A stretch of 64,000 nt of DNA from Drosophila persimilis (taxonomy: Eukaryota; Arthropoda; Insecta; Diptera; Drosophilidae): the NCBI RefSeq assembly GCF_003286085.1, contig NW_020825399.1, forward strand, positions 248,001 through 312,000. The letters are read 5' to 3'. Position 1 is the stretch's first letter, and the number at the start of each line of letters is the position of its first letter. This document shows positions 1-9,565 of the stretch, in pieces. Both the position numbers and the translations under genes were made by a program. The notes beneath the pieces are model-generated. The model was not told the origin of the DNA. It searched no databases and saw nothing but the letters and a program-made list of their open reading frames with translations.

Positions 1-1796
1 AATGCCTAGTCGGGCGGGATGGGACAGCAATGCTGATAAGACTAATGAGGGCCGAGGATTCAACGTCGTATAAGTTTGTGGAGAAAAATAATTCCATGAC
101 AAGTCCTACGGCTTTCAAGAGAGTGCAAGTTAATGAGACGCAGCCACCTCTTATAAGAAAGAAGATGTCGAGAGGGGTCCCAATTAAGTATGCGCAGGGC
201 ATAGATAAGGAATTTTGTTTGAAGGGACTCAAGCATATTGATATTTTTGGTAATGGGGAGACCAGATATAAGAACCATATTCCAAGATGGACCGAACAAG
301 AGACACGTAGAGTAGTTAAGTGGTATAGGGGTCAGAAAATTACTTCGACCATCTTATGATAAAGCCAAGGACTTTATTCGGCTTTATTCGAAATAGCGGA
401 TATATGAGAATTAAAACATAAGTTAGGTACGAAGATATTGCCTAAGTCATTAACTTTGTACAGGCGTTCCAAGGAAATGTTATTAATTGTGAAGTCAAAA
501 AGGTAAGGCTTGTTGCGATGGAAGGTCATGACGTTATATTTGGAAATGTTTAGAGGAAGAGCGTTAATAATACACCAATTGTTGAGAGCGTCGAGATCCG
601 ATTGAAGAAATAATGGGTACACCGGGTCGCTGTGGGAAAAACATAGCTTGACATCATCAGCATAAATTAGAACTCGAGAATTAGTTAAAACTTGGGGAAG
701 ATCATTGATAAAGAGGTTAAATAATAAGGGCCCGAGAATGCTACCTTGCGGCACACCCGAACAGAAAAAAACTGGTTTAGAAAGAGAAGATTGGAAGCAG
801 ACACGCTGATAACGATTGCAAAGCTACGCATTAGTCCAGAGAAGAAGTTTGGTCGGAAATCCTAGTAAAGATAGTTTGTGGATGAGGAATAGTTTGTGAA
901 TCCGCACAAAGGTTAGACAAATAACTGTTATAGCATAGGGTATTACAAATGGAATATTTAGATTTTGCAATTTAAGGTGCGAAAAATGGAAAAAACAGTG
1001 CTGTATAATGTCCGATCTCATTAAAGTCGTCGAGGAATGACCAATCTATCAGAGAAAGTGCGCTATTCAAAGAGATAAAATCAGCCCTCTTGAAGCAAAA
1101 TATAGGTGAACATCAATTTTGTGCTGCATGAATGGGAACATCTTCGGATGGAGACCAGGAAATACTTGGAAGATTGAAATCTCCGAGGACGATAAGACAA
1201 TCGGACTCATTAAGTTGGGACGAAACAGTTTGAAAATAGGCTGCGTGAAGCATGTAGGTTGAAAATTAAGAGGACGGTGGGATGTAAGAACACGATATAA
1301 ATAGATTTATTGAGGAGAGTCGTAGATTAACCACTATAATTTCAATATTGTTATGAGCTTCGACAGAAAAAAGTTGGGATGTTGTGCCAGAGCGGACAGC
1401 AATCAAACAACTCCACCACGAGATGGACGATCCGATCTATAAATGTTAAATTTGTCAATAAGGATCTCGGAATCAGAGATTGAGGAATGAAGCCAGGTTT
1501 CGGAGAAAGCGATAATGTCGGCCTCAAAAGTTGCACTATCAGTATATAACTTGTTCAGCTTGCTGTCCAAACCACGAACGATCTGATAGGCAATCTTTAC
1601 CGTATTAGGAGAAGCTAGTTTTTTTCTACAGAGGATGTGGCAGTCGGAGAAGGTGTAGGAAGAATACCAACTCGATGTTCAGGGCTAGTGGGACGATTTG
1701 TAAAGAGGTGGCAAATCGTGTGCACCGGCGAGAAAGAGGGGTCAAGCAAACTATTTACATGCTTATCCGGGACGAGAATTTTAAAAGAGGAGATGT
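1..1796 (-). mobile_element. CR1-like LINE, 5'-truncated and internally deleted copy
   Basis: Minus-strand remains of a non-LTR retrotransposon. Reading from high to low coordinates, an ORF1-end/endonuclease-like stretch (about 1796-1040) is followed by an RT core (754-374) and the C-terminal tail of ORF2 (about 360-60). The segment near 1775-1796 resembles 4765-4790 of the neighbouring LINE, and the C-terminal peptide has the same pattern (aromatic-ALR-hydrophobic-NWD, later HKL) as that copy. The region between endonuclease and RT is short and scrambled, so much of ORF2 has been lost. The window edge cuts the 3' end. At 1797 it abuts the A/T-rich 3' tail of the next LINE, which probably inserted here. 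Clade assignment is inferred from the related copy, which has a PHD-type ORF1. Confidence 0.7.
374..754 (-). pseudogene. LINE reverse transcriptase fragment
   Basis: A 126-codon open stretch covering the RT palm: the PQGSILGPLLFNLFINDLP motif, then YADDVKL with the two catalytic aspartates, then the thumb start (NISKYNVMTFHR) and NDLG. The RT fingers and the endonuclease are not continuous with it, and the frame breaks before the C-terminal tail. It is a fragment of the same type as the longer RT at 2398-3753 but clearly diverged from it, so it is a separate older insertion and not a duplication. It cannot encode a functional enzyme. Confidence 0.8.
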
Positions 1797-2000
1797 TTTT
1801 TATTTATTTATTATTTATTAAATTAAATTATCAAATAATCTGTTAATAATGGTACTTAATTACAAAAGGCGGAAAAAGAGAAGTTAAAAGTTAGCTAAAT
1901 TAAAGTGATTATAAATATTGCAAGCAATTAGTTTAAGATACAGTTCAGGGGATAGGGTATAGCAATGGGATAATAATTATGGCATAAAACCCTAAAAGGT

Positions 2001-3753
2001 TCATATGGGTAAACGGATAGGCCTAAAAGTACGGGTAGGTCTAGATGGAACGGCCAAGTCAATCTGACCCAAGAGAGATTGGGAGTCAACAATCCCGAGA
2101 AGGAGCTTGTGCACGAACATTACGCCATTACATATTCTGCGATGGTGCACCGACGGCAGGTCAATAAGATTTAGCCTAGACCGGTAGGGTGGCAAGATTC
2201 TACCCGAGTCCCAGTTAAAGCTACGAAGGGCAAAAATTAAAAATTGCTCTTTATACTGCTCCACACACAAGAACAATACTCCAATATAGGACGTACTAAC
2301 GAGATGTACAGTTCTTTCCTAACGTACGGGTCGTCAAACTCCTTGGACCAACGCTTGATGAACGCTCAAACACCCTAAGCTTTATTTACTCTTGCAGCTA
2401 TATGGCTTTTAAAGCACATGCATCACGATGCATCTTATGATCAAAAAAGACTCCGAGGTCATTTGAACTCGAAATTCGCTCGAGGACATGATTTCCTAGA
2501 ACATATGAGACAAAATGTGGAGCGCGACGGTAAAATGTCATAAGTTTGCTTTTGGAAAGGTTCAGAAAAAGAAGATTAGTTGAACACCACAATAGTAGTT
2601 CACTTAGATCCAGTTGAAGGCGTGTGTGCAAATACCAATCAGGGTAAGACAGACAGATTTTAACATCATCAGCATACATTAGTGTAGTTGAGTATGTTAT
2701 AACATGAGGAAGGTCATTCACAAATAAAATAAACAGAAGCGGGCCCAGATGACTTCCCTGTGGCACACCTGAAGTAACATTAACAGTATTTGACAACACG
2801 TAAGAAAACAAAACACGTTGAGTACGGTTAGAGAGATAGGACAAAATCCAATCTAGAAGGTTCGTTGGGAATCCTAATAAAGAGAGCTTGTGAATAAGCA
2901 GAGCATGGTTCACAGAATCGAATGCATTGCTGAAGTCCGTAAAAACTTCATCCGTCTGTAAACCAATTTGAAAACCACGGTGGATTAGGTTAGAAAACTC
3001 AAGAAGGTTAGTCGATGTTGAACGATGTTTGAAAAAACCGTGTTGCGACGGAGATATCAAGCTGCAACAAAGATGTTGCAGTTGCCGGGTGACCAGGAAC
3101 TCAAGAAGCTTCGGGATGGCGGAAAGCTTTGCGATACCACGATAGTTTTCAATGTTTGATCTTGAACCTTTTTTGTGAAGCGGAATGATATAGGACGCAT
3201 TCCAAATTACTGGGAGACAAGACTGTTCCAAGGAGAGGTTGAAGAGAAAGGTCCAAGGTTTGCAAAGGGACTGGGCACAGTGTTTTAAGATGCAACTTGG
3301 TACCTTATCTGGACCCGCAGAAAACGATATGTCCATAGATGACAAACCTTCCAGAACAACGCTTTCCTCGAAAAAGGGCAGAAAAATGCTGTTAGCTTGA
3401 GGTAGCTGGTACGGATACGGAGTGGATGCGTTGTAAATATGAGACGAGTACGTTGTTTGGAAAAAGTTAGCGAATAAATTTGCAATACCAACAGCAGAAG
3501 CTTCTGTTTTGTTCTGGTAATGAAGGGACGGAGGAAAAACGTTTGACTTGCGCTTAGAGTTAACGAACGAATAGAATTTTTTAGGATCACTTCGAAAGTT
3601 ACTACTACATTGTGAAAGGTAATGATTATAACACTGAGTATTGACGGCAAGGAACAGAGAGCGAGCGGAGGAGTATAGAGCTAAGGCCAACGTGGAGCCC
3701 GACTTCTGGTACTTTTTATAGAGCCGGGATTTATTATTTTTTAAGTATGACAA
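2001..3753 (-). pseudogene. LINE ORF2: reverse transcriptase and C-terminal tail
   Basis: The main open stretch (3753-2398, 451 aa) carries a complete RT: connector with DPKKFYSFVNSKR, fingers (AGPDKVPSCILKHC), NYRGIAKLSAIPKLLE, HGFFKHRSTSTNLLEF, FTDFSNAFDSVNH with the first catalytic Asp, SGVPQGSHLGPLLF, and MYADDVKI (plus-strand 2656-2679) with the catalytic Asp pair. It stops at 2398 after NDLGVFF. The tail continues in other frames, with a 91-aa open piece (2276-2001) containing the conserved FALR-x2-NWD and HKLL motifs. In the element this enzyme would prime reverse transcription on nicked target DNA. Frameshifts at about 2400 and 2280, and another upstream of 3753, make it a pseudogene. 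Confidence 0.85.
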
Positions 3754-3860
3754 ATACTTGGAGAACCAGGGAGGCTTGGACGATACAGGTACAGTGATAT
3801 CTGGAACAAACGTATTTAGGGCGGAGTAAATAGAACTATAAAACGAGTTAACAGTTGCAT

Positions 3861-4637
3861 CTATGTTCGGTAATGAATAAAGAAACGACCAATCAACACG
3901 CGAGAGATGTAGATCTGAATCGATAAAGTTTGTTTTGCGAAAACACTGTCAGCACCTCCAGATTGTGTACACTCCAGTGATATCAACAAAGTTGGATGGT
4001 AAGGATCTTCAGGGAGAGATATTGGGCTTGCTCTAGATACCGTAGCAAGAGAACCATCGTTAACAAAAACGAGGTCAAGAAGTCTGTCCCTAATGTTTTT
4101 AACGGCATTAATTTGGACAAGGGAAATATCTGTTAGCCCATTGATAAAGTCATTATGGCAATTGGGAAACAACAGGTTAGCGTCATCACAAGGCAGCCAA
4201 GAAAGAAATGGGAGGTTAAAGTCCCCCATGACAATAATTCGATCATTGCACCCTAATGCAGAATCAGCAATATTAATTGCTGAGAGGTGGTAATCAGACC
4301 TGGGAGGAATGTAAGAGCAGGTTAAATAGAAAAATGCGGAGCCAACATGAACTTTGACTGCAACAAATTCAATTCCGTGAATGTTATTGAATGGGAATAG
4401 CTCAGATGAGAAAGCAGATTTAACTGCAATCAGAACCCCACCTGCAAAAGATGGGCGGTCCATTCTATAAATAGTGTAACTATCAATGAAAATTTCATGA
4501 TCATTGACATAGGAGTTAAGCCAGGTTTCGGTAAACGCGATGGCATCGAAATCAAAGGACGCGCTATTAGTATGAATTTGACGCAATTTGCCCAGCAAAC
4601 TGCGAACGTTCTGATAGTGCATGAAAAAATAGTACAT
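3861..4637 (-). pseudogene. LINE ORF2: APE-type endonuclease domain
   Basis: An ORF of 258 aa at the N-terminal end of ORF2. Visible AP-endonuclease motifs in order: HYQNVRSL near residue 7, AFTETWL with the metal-binding Glu, AGGVLIAVK, VMGDFNLP with the catalytic Asp-x-Asn, and LDLVFVND. The final motif, normally Ser/Asp-Asp-His, is read here as PYHPTLL, so the Asp of that pair is missing and activity is doubtful. The start codon overlaps the ORF1 stop (see findings). The frame breaks at 3861, and about 107 bases separate it from the RT frame. In the family this domain nicks the genomic target to start target-primed reverse transcription. Confidence 0.85.
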
Positions 4638-5696
4638 CAGTTTTTTGGAGCATGTTCGGTAATTCTTGGATTCGAGTTCGAATCTTTGAGAAGGAACTCA
4701 TGCATAATTGTATGCTCAGGCCATATTGACGGTTTTAGAGAACTGGATAGTAAAGAATCAGGGAGAAGAATTTTAAAGGATGATATGTTGCGCTTATGTT
4801 TAAATGTAAATTTAGTCACAGCTATATCAACAGGCGAAGTGTTAAGTTTAGAGGAAAGATGTTGTTTAACATCTTCCGTTGTAGCCTCAGGAATAAGACG
4901 AGAAACAAATATTGCTTTCCGAGGGACCACTGCTCTAAGTTGAAGTCCCGAGCGAGACGAAATGGTGGAGCCACTCCTAAAAGAGATCTCGGTCCAAGGG
5001 CAGAGGAATTGGCAGCAATGGTTGTAACAGGAATTTGAGTAGGAATTGGAGCAGGAATTGGAGCAGGAATTGGCAAGACATCACCAGCAACCAACACACC
5101 CGCACTAGGAGCACTCACCGCGTCAGAAGTGACGGCCACAGAAACTGCAGGGATGGGATTGATGTTGTTGTGAAGTTGGGTGCTCGAAGGAAGCACATTG
5201 CTCGGTGTAAAGAACTCCGGAGCCACCGTTGGCGGATTTACAGACAACGGCGTGGCATGACTACACGGAAATGCTTCCGATGGATGAAGGTACCAATCGG
5301 ATTAGGTTGCAAGAGATTGGTATCATTATGCGGAATTTTCCATCTAGGCGATTCGCTCAAGAGTTTGATCCCAAGAAACTGTGATTCAAGGGCAAGAAAA
5401 TTCTCGTTGAGAGCCACAAATTGTTTCCGGACATCCAGAAACCCAGTTCGAGTCTGTCTCATAAATGTGCGCATTTCGGCCTCAATCTCCCGACAAGCCA
5501 GACATGACCAAGACAGGCCAATGCGTTTCGAGATCAGATCATTCAGCCGGCCAAAATTTCCACCACCAGCACATTTTATGTGGGCAAAATTGTCGCACAG
5601 CCAGCAGCTAAGAAATGAATCACCAATGATAACACCACCGAATTCACATTTCTTTGCACTACAAACGATTGCCATTATTGACAGCAGTAGAATCAC
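4637..5696 (-). pseudogene. LINE ORF1 with PHD-like zinc finger (frameshifted)
   Basis: ORF1 is read in three overlapping pieces (5696-5238, 5247-4822, 4930-4637), so at least two frameshifts are present. The N-terminal part, probably starting at the internal Met of MAIVCSAKKC (codon 5675-5673), shows a C4HC3 pattern: Cys-x4-Cys, then CWLCDNFAHIKC, then WSCLACR. This is the PHD-type finger known from CR1-clade ORF1. The middle is Pro/Ala/Ile-rich (repeats of PIPA), and the last part (RKAIFVSRLIPEATTEDV) looks like an RRM-type nucleic-acid-binding fold. Such proteins bind element RNA in the RNP. The last ORF1 codon is a TGA whose A begins the ORF2 ATG. Confidence 0.75.
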
Positions 5697-5699
5697 TGT

Positions 5700-6110
5700 G
5701 CACGAATAATAAAAGAACGGAGTGAGATCGCAGGTAAAGTAGGAGAGCAGAGAGCAGAGCGAGCCAGATGATGAGATGCAGATGATCCAACGAAGTGCAG
5801 AAAACGAGCAGTAAACTCACCAAAGCAGAGACACAAAAGAAAGAAAACTCCCCAGAGAGGGAGAGTATAGGCAATCCAGAGAGAGTGAGAGCAACAATGC
5901 GAGCAGCCCGCTTATGCTCACGAGAGAGTGTGGACGATGCAAACGCTGATGCGCGAGAACAGTTCACACCGAAGAAGCGATAACGAAAAGCAGAGTGGGC
6001 AAAAAACAATAACAAATTGCCTGCACGAGTCCGATGCCTTACGTTGGAATATTGAAATTATATTAAAAACTTGTTTACAAACAAAACACTGGTGGTTAAC
6101 ACAAAATAGA
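5700..6110 (-). other. Probable LINE 5' UTR, no intact gene
   Basis: About 400 bases upstream of ORF1. The plus strand is rich in AGAG/GAGCAG, so the element strand is pyrimidine-rich. Short open frames on both strands have no recognisable motif. I read it as the CR1-like LINE 5' UTR; the outer boundary is uncertain. Confidence 0.4.
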
Positions 6111-6111
6111 A

Positions 6112-6516
6112 TCAAATTAAAGAGATGCGATAGTATATCAAAACAAAGTCACAACAATGTTGTATGATATTTAGGCAAAGGGCGGAGAATGCGGGAGCAA
6201 GAAAAAAACACAACCGGCTTAAGCAAGAGCTAGAAGCTAGAAGCATCACCACCGTCAGGTCATCCGTGCTGTAATGAGACATAAGATGAGCATGGATTCC
6301 CTTCCGTACGAGTTCGGCGGTTCTGTTCCTGCTTACCGATGTTGAGTAGAGAAGGCTGTAATTTGAGGACTTTAGTCCGGCCACAGAGTTGCCTGACGCA
6401 ATCCACGGCTCCTGGACTAAAGCTATGTCGGCGGGCCCTTTCTCCATGGCAATGAGGAGCTCCGCCGACGCTACCTTGCTTTTATGGAGATTGAGTTGCA
6501 GCACCCTTAGTGTCAT
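6112..6516 (-). pseudogene. LOA-type ORF2, endonuclease N-terminus only
   Basis: The open frame begins MTLRVLQLNLHKSKVASAEL, followed by DIALVQEPWI, which are the first two APE-endonuclease motifs of R1/LOA-type elements (the conserved Asn, and the metal-binding Glu in QEPW). Homology continues to about the Arg-Lys-Gly-Ile-His stretch, then is lost; the last ~45 residues look like read-through into unrelated sequence. The catalytic Asp/His motifs and the entire RT are absent. ORF1 ends about 110 bases upstream. Confidence 0.7.
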
Positions 6517-6625
6517 GGGTAGCTAACTCAACCTTGCACGACGGGTTGACTATGATTGTCAGGTCACCGTCCTCCTCCTCCTCCGAGTCGTCCAGCGCAA
6601 GACCCTGGGCGGCCTCCACTATGGT

Positions 6626-7543
6626 CTACCCCCCCTCGTTGGGTAGTGGGCTACCGGCATGCAGAACCTTCCAGTCAGCCGTTGGCACGTCCGGATTTTG
6701 CCTCTGCAGCAGCTTCAGTGCTCGCTCCCCCTGGACAGCAATGGGGAAGAGCACCTTTGCCTTTGGTATGGACGGGATCAGCTCCCTGTCTACCACCTCC
6801 AGCTTGGCCCCCTCCCACAGAGCTTCCAGTAGGGGCACCTTCTGCACCAGCCACTGCCGCGTTGGGTCATCGTTGCACTTGAGGATTTTGACCCCGTTCA
6901 GCCATCCCGCTCCATCGAACGTGGGCATGGGAGCTTTAGGGTCCTCCTCCATTCGCGAGAACAGTGCCTCGACGAGCTGCGCGTGGACTAACTTCCACTG
7001 CGCCGCCGTCATCTTCCCGTTCTCGTCGCTGCGATCGATCAAGGCCACAATGAGATGTCTCTTGGACACCTCGCTCATGGCCTTCTGTCTCGGCTTCCTC
7101 GTCTTCGGCTGGGGGGTGGCCACCTTGGGCCCGCGTTGCCGCTTGCTCGCCGGAGTGTCTTTGGCAGCACTCTCGATCAAGCGTTGCCTCTTGGTGGCCA
7201 ACATCTCCTCCACCTTGTTGGCGAATCCACCGTTTGTTGCCTTCATCTGTGGCAACTGCGCGTAGTGTTCGCGGCCCTCCTGTACCCGTTTCTCAGCCCA
7301 GGCTAGCTTGGACTTCTCCTCTTGGGAGATATCCGCCTTGCCCCGGAGCCGGCTCAGTAACTTGAGGGCCGCCTTATACTGAGCTTTTGCCTTCATCCCC
7401 TCCCTGGAACGCTTCGGCCCTTCCCTACGCAGGGAGCTGGTACCTGGTTCCGGCGAGCGGAGAAGGCTTTCCTCTTCGGTCTTGCTAATGGATAGCACGC
7501 TCTCCAGGTCCGAGTCTGCGACAACGGCATCAGCGCGGCTCAC
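6626..7543 (-). CDS. LOA-type LINE ORF1 protein (DUF4780-like)
   Basis: A 305-aa frame with no internal stop. The N-terminal third is acidic/serine-rich (SDLESVLSISKTEEESLL), the middle is strongly basic (KRQRGPKVATPQPKTRKPRQ, about residues 135-155), and the C-terminal half (from about residue 165, IVALIDRSDENGKMTAAQW, to VLFPIAVQGERALKLLQRQN) resembles the DUF4780 domain common in Drosophila LINE ORF1 proteins. These are thought to bind element RNA. The frame ends in the low-complexity SPLPNEGG, possibly truncated by a frameshift, because the 110 bases before ORF2 keep Gly/Arg-rich coding character. No CCHC knuckles are visible before the stop; LOA ORF1 proteins often carry them near the C-terminus, so that part may be lost. 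Confidence 0.65.
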   Translation of the reverse strand: MSRADAVVADSDLESVLSISKTEEESLLRSPEPGTSSLRREGPKRSREGMKAKAQYKAALKLLSRLRGKADISQEEKSKLAWAEKRVQEGREHYAQLPQMKATNGGFANKVEEMLATKRQRLIESAAKDTPASKRQRGPKVATPQPKTRKPRQKAMSEVSKRHLIVALIDRSDENGKMTAAQWKLVHAQLVEALFSRMEEDPKAPMPTFDGAGWLNGVKILKCNDDPTRQWLVQKVPLLEALWEGAKLEVVDRELIPSIPKAKVLFPIAVQGERALKLLQRQNPDVPTADWKVLHAGSPLPNEGG

Positions 7544-7884
7544 ACTGCAACGCGTCGTTTTAGTGGCAGTAGTATTACAACTGACATGACCTGCTCATGC
7601 CATGCCCGAAGTGTGACCGCTGGCGACACGCAGAGAGGATTGCTCCTCCCCGTGCCCGCCGGTGGTAGCAGTCACTTTCCACCGACGTTTGGGTTGACAT
7701 CCAAACCCGTGCTTGCTCCTTATCTGCCTCCATATTTGGCCCGAAGGTCTATACCGGTTAATGTTTTTCGGGGGGACCATCCCCTAGCGTTTTATGCCTG
7801 ACCGCCAGGCACCTCTAGCCATGGCCTTGGTTCAGTTCCCCCGACTTTAGATCGGGAAGACGATGAACCATAGCCTTAGCTAGA
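7544..7884 (-). other. Probable 5' UTR of the LOA-type LINE
   Basis: About 340 bases, moderately GC-rich, without a convincing frame. It sits directly upstream of ORF1 and ends at the hairpin at 7885-7946. Confidence 0.35.
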
Positions 7885-7946
7885 CACTGCATTACCCCGG
7901 GCAGGACAAGCGACAGTGCATTATCCTCGCCCGGGATAATGCAGTG
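7885..7946. repeat. Perfect-length inverted repeat (18-bp arms)
   Basis: The left arm (7885-7902, CACTGCATTACCCCGGGC) pairs with the right arm (7929-7946) at 17 of 18 positions, with a 26-base loop that itself contains CAGTGCATTATCC. It lies exactly at the boundary between the LOA LINE 5' end and the shuffled gag fragment. Confidence 0.8.
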
Positions 7947-7947
7947 C

Positions 7948-8022
7948 AGACGGACCCCAAACTCAGCCTACAAGTTCCGGGAGTCATGGAGGGCAAAGGC
8001 AGCACCTCTCCGACATCGATAA
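7948..8022 (+). pseudogene. 75-bp fragment of the Osvaldo-like gag
   Basis: This segment matches 17163-17237 in the gag region of the Osvaldo-like element at 74 of 75 positions (the one difference is AAAGGC versus AAAGCC). No similarity is visible beyond either end. It is isolated from the rest of the element and was moved by template switching, gene-conversion-like repair or recombination. Confidence 0.9.
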
Positions 8023-8235
8023 TTATTGGTCATGCATCGGACCACTGCCCGCCCGATCCCGCCGTCTCCTCTGCCTCTCGCGTATCTTCCTCTCCGAGAG
8101 CGGGACACTTCTCCTCTCTGGGGGCCCTTGGCCCCTTCGCCGCATCCGGATATCCGCGGGTATCTGGACTGACGTTCGCCTTATCCGGCCAGCCATCAGC
8201 CTTATCCGGCCGGTCCTCAGCCTAATCCGGCTGTG
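8023..8235. other. GC-rich spacer with TTATCCGG repeats
   Basis: A GC-rich stretch whose right part has irregular repeats of the form TTATCCGGCC-x-CAG (about 8180-8230). No gene was recognised. Confidence 0.5.
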
Positions 8236-8269
8236 CTTCGGTCGAATTCGGCCTGTGGGAACCGCGGTT

Positions 8270-8680
8270 CCTCACAATCCCTATCAAGAGTTATGGGGTC
8301 TGCTACTTGTACGTTACCAAAAACGTTGTTGAAGAATTTCGAATGTGACACAAACTTTCTCAATTCGAATCCTCCTTTTTGTGAATGTCAACTATCTCCT
8401 TCATAACTCTCACAGCCGTTTCTTCGGATGAAAAACAATGAACCAAATCATAATGGCATTTATATTTTTCCCGTATTGAACAAGGCCGGCGAACATTTGC
8501 TCCAAAGGTCATGACCTGCATTTCATACTCATTCATCTAGTTGCCGGGATTCTTCCTCCATCTATCCTCCTTTCGAAATATGACTTGGTGGAACATTTCT
8601 GCTATATCAGCGCAGACTCCAATCGGTTACTGTCATCAGGAATGAGGTACAGGGACTCTTGTGAACCAACCAGCATGCCT
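8270..8680 (-). pseudogene. Decayed BEL/Pao reverse transcriptase fragment
   Basis: Minus-strand translation gives GVCADIAEMFHQV (RT motif A, with the catalytic Asp), a premature stop, then YEMQVMTFGA and a decayed thumb region (RVMKEIVDIHKK). This order matches the Pao-type RT in the 35.7-45.5 kb elements (GDIREMFHQV ... VMTFGASCSP). The YVDD catalytic motif is missing. It is an old remnant without visible LTRs. Confidence 0.75.
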
Positions 8681-8857
8681 ATACCAAAGGGTAGTTCTGT
8701 CTCCTGAACTACTTTCGCTAAAATTTTGAAAAAGCCGTTCACAATAAAAAGTATGCACTGGGAGTACTTGTTTTCTTTGTTTCCCAGTTCCGTTATGCGG
8801 AGGACCAGTACAAAAAGCGTATCATTGATTCAGTCATGAGCACCTACTCGTAAATTT

Positions 8858-8932
8858 CATGCGTGTCATTCTAGTACAGATTATACATGTAAATGTCATG
8901 TGTGTCATTCTAGTACAGATTATACATGTACA
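8858..8932. repeat. 37-bp tandem direct repeat, two copies
   Basis: TCATG(C/T)GTGTCATTCTAGT and the following bases, ending in TACATGTA, occur twice head to tail (about 8858-8894 and 8896-8932) with one mismatch. No coding potential. Confidence 0.85.
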
Positions 8933-8949
8933 AAATTTCAATTTTCTAT

Positions 8950-9565
8950 GAGACTTGCTCCCAAAAAATCGACTGTTTTCCTTGCTGGGTTAAAGGCAAT
9001 ATGGCTAAACAAATCTTGTCCGATTCTTACGCGTATTTGCACAATTGGTATATTAAGCATTCGAGGTAGCGAATTCCTGTTCACTCATTGACGGTATCCT
9101 CCACAGCTTTATGCGATTGTATTACAAAATTATTGGATCGATACTTTTTGAACGCCTACTGAGTTGGCTTACAATTTTTCTTACCTATTTTCTGATTTGG
9201 TAAGTTGAGCAGTAGTTGAATGAAGATTCTTTTAAGCTACTGACATGATCCCCGGCAGTTGTACAGGCGTATGGAGCAATCTTAGGCGATGGCAAAATTA
9301 TTTTGGATATTTCCCTTGTTGGTAAGTTAATAAGTAGAGGAATGCAAATCCTCTTGGGCACTGACATGATTCCTGACAGTTCTACAAGCGTCTGCAGTCC
9401 TCTGATGCTATCATGCTCTACCGCCTTGGTAAACTTGCTTTCAAAGTCTTTCTGTTATTTCCGCATTTGATAAGATCGGAAGTAGATTTTGCAAATATTT
9501 TCAAATAATATACTGCAACCTCCACAGGTTTATGTACCACTGGACTGCCTTCTGGTCCAGGCGTG
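8950..9565 (-). pseudogene. Diverged ~120-150-bp repeat array, possibly armadillo-like coding repeats
   Basis: At the DNA level, units recur with TTGGTAAGTT-like starts near 9046, 9196, 9318 and 9467 and with (A/T)CC(T/C)(C/G)(C/A)CAG-like ends followed by a TA(T/C)-G motif. On the minus strand, several units read as about 40-residue repeats, e.g. VEHDSIRGLQTLVELSGIMS followed by IPLLINLP, and a similar diverged piece KPVEVAVYYLKIFAKS upstream. The period and the helix-like hydrophobic pattern recall ARM/HEAT repeats, but stops and frameshifts interrupt the frame and I cannot name a parent gene. The array runs into the 5' end of the Zucchini-like ORF on the other strand. Confidence 0.35.

Larger units (their letters stand above)
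1797..6110 (-). mobile_element. CR1-like LINE, nearly full length (ORF1, endonuclease, RT)
   Basis: Minus-strand non-LTR element. The 3' end lies at a short A/T microsatellite-like tail (1797-1835, repeats of TTTA type on the plus strand), then a 3' UTR (about 1840-2000), ORF2 (2001-4637), ORF1 (4637-5696) and a purine-rich 5' region of uncertain extent up to about 6110. A C4HC3 PHD-like finger in ORF1, an APE-type endonuclease and an RT with YADD fit the CR1 clade; DMCR1A-like elements are the known representatives in D. melanogaster. Frameshifts split both ORFs, so the copy is inactive. The 5' boundary with the LOA LINE near 6110-6180 is not sharply visible. Confidence 0.75.
6112..7935 (-). 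mobile_element. LOA-clade (Baggins-like) LINE, 5' part only
   Basis: Minus-strand 5' portion of a second kind of non-LTR element: a candidate 5' UTR (about 7935-7544), ORF1 (7543-6626) and the first ~90 codons of an endonuclease (6516 down to about 6250). No RT follows; the copy is cut near 6180 where it meets the CR1-like LINE. A Lys/Arg-rich ORF1 and an endonuclease starting LRVLQLNLHKSK are typical of the LOA group, of which Baggins is the D. melanogaster member. Having only the 5' end is the reverse of the usual 5' truncation, so a rearrangement removed the 3' part. Confidence 0.65.

Noticed and set aside
5035-5709. 224-codon plus-strand ORF opposite LINE ORF1
   Set aside because: The minus strand has the PHD finger and RRM-like motifs; this frame is a shadow with repeated SRNW from the PIPA-coding repeat.
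6510-7265. 251-codon plus-strand ORF opposite LOA ORF1
   Set aside because: Ser/Pro/Cys-rich shadow of the ORF1 frame with recognisable DUF4780-like features.
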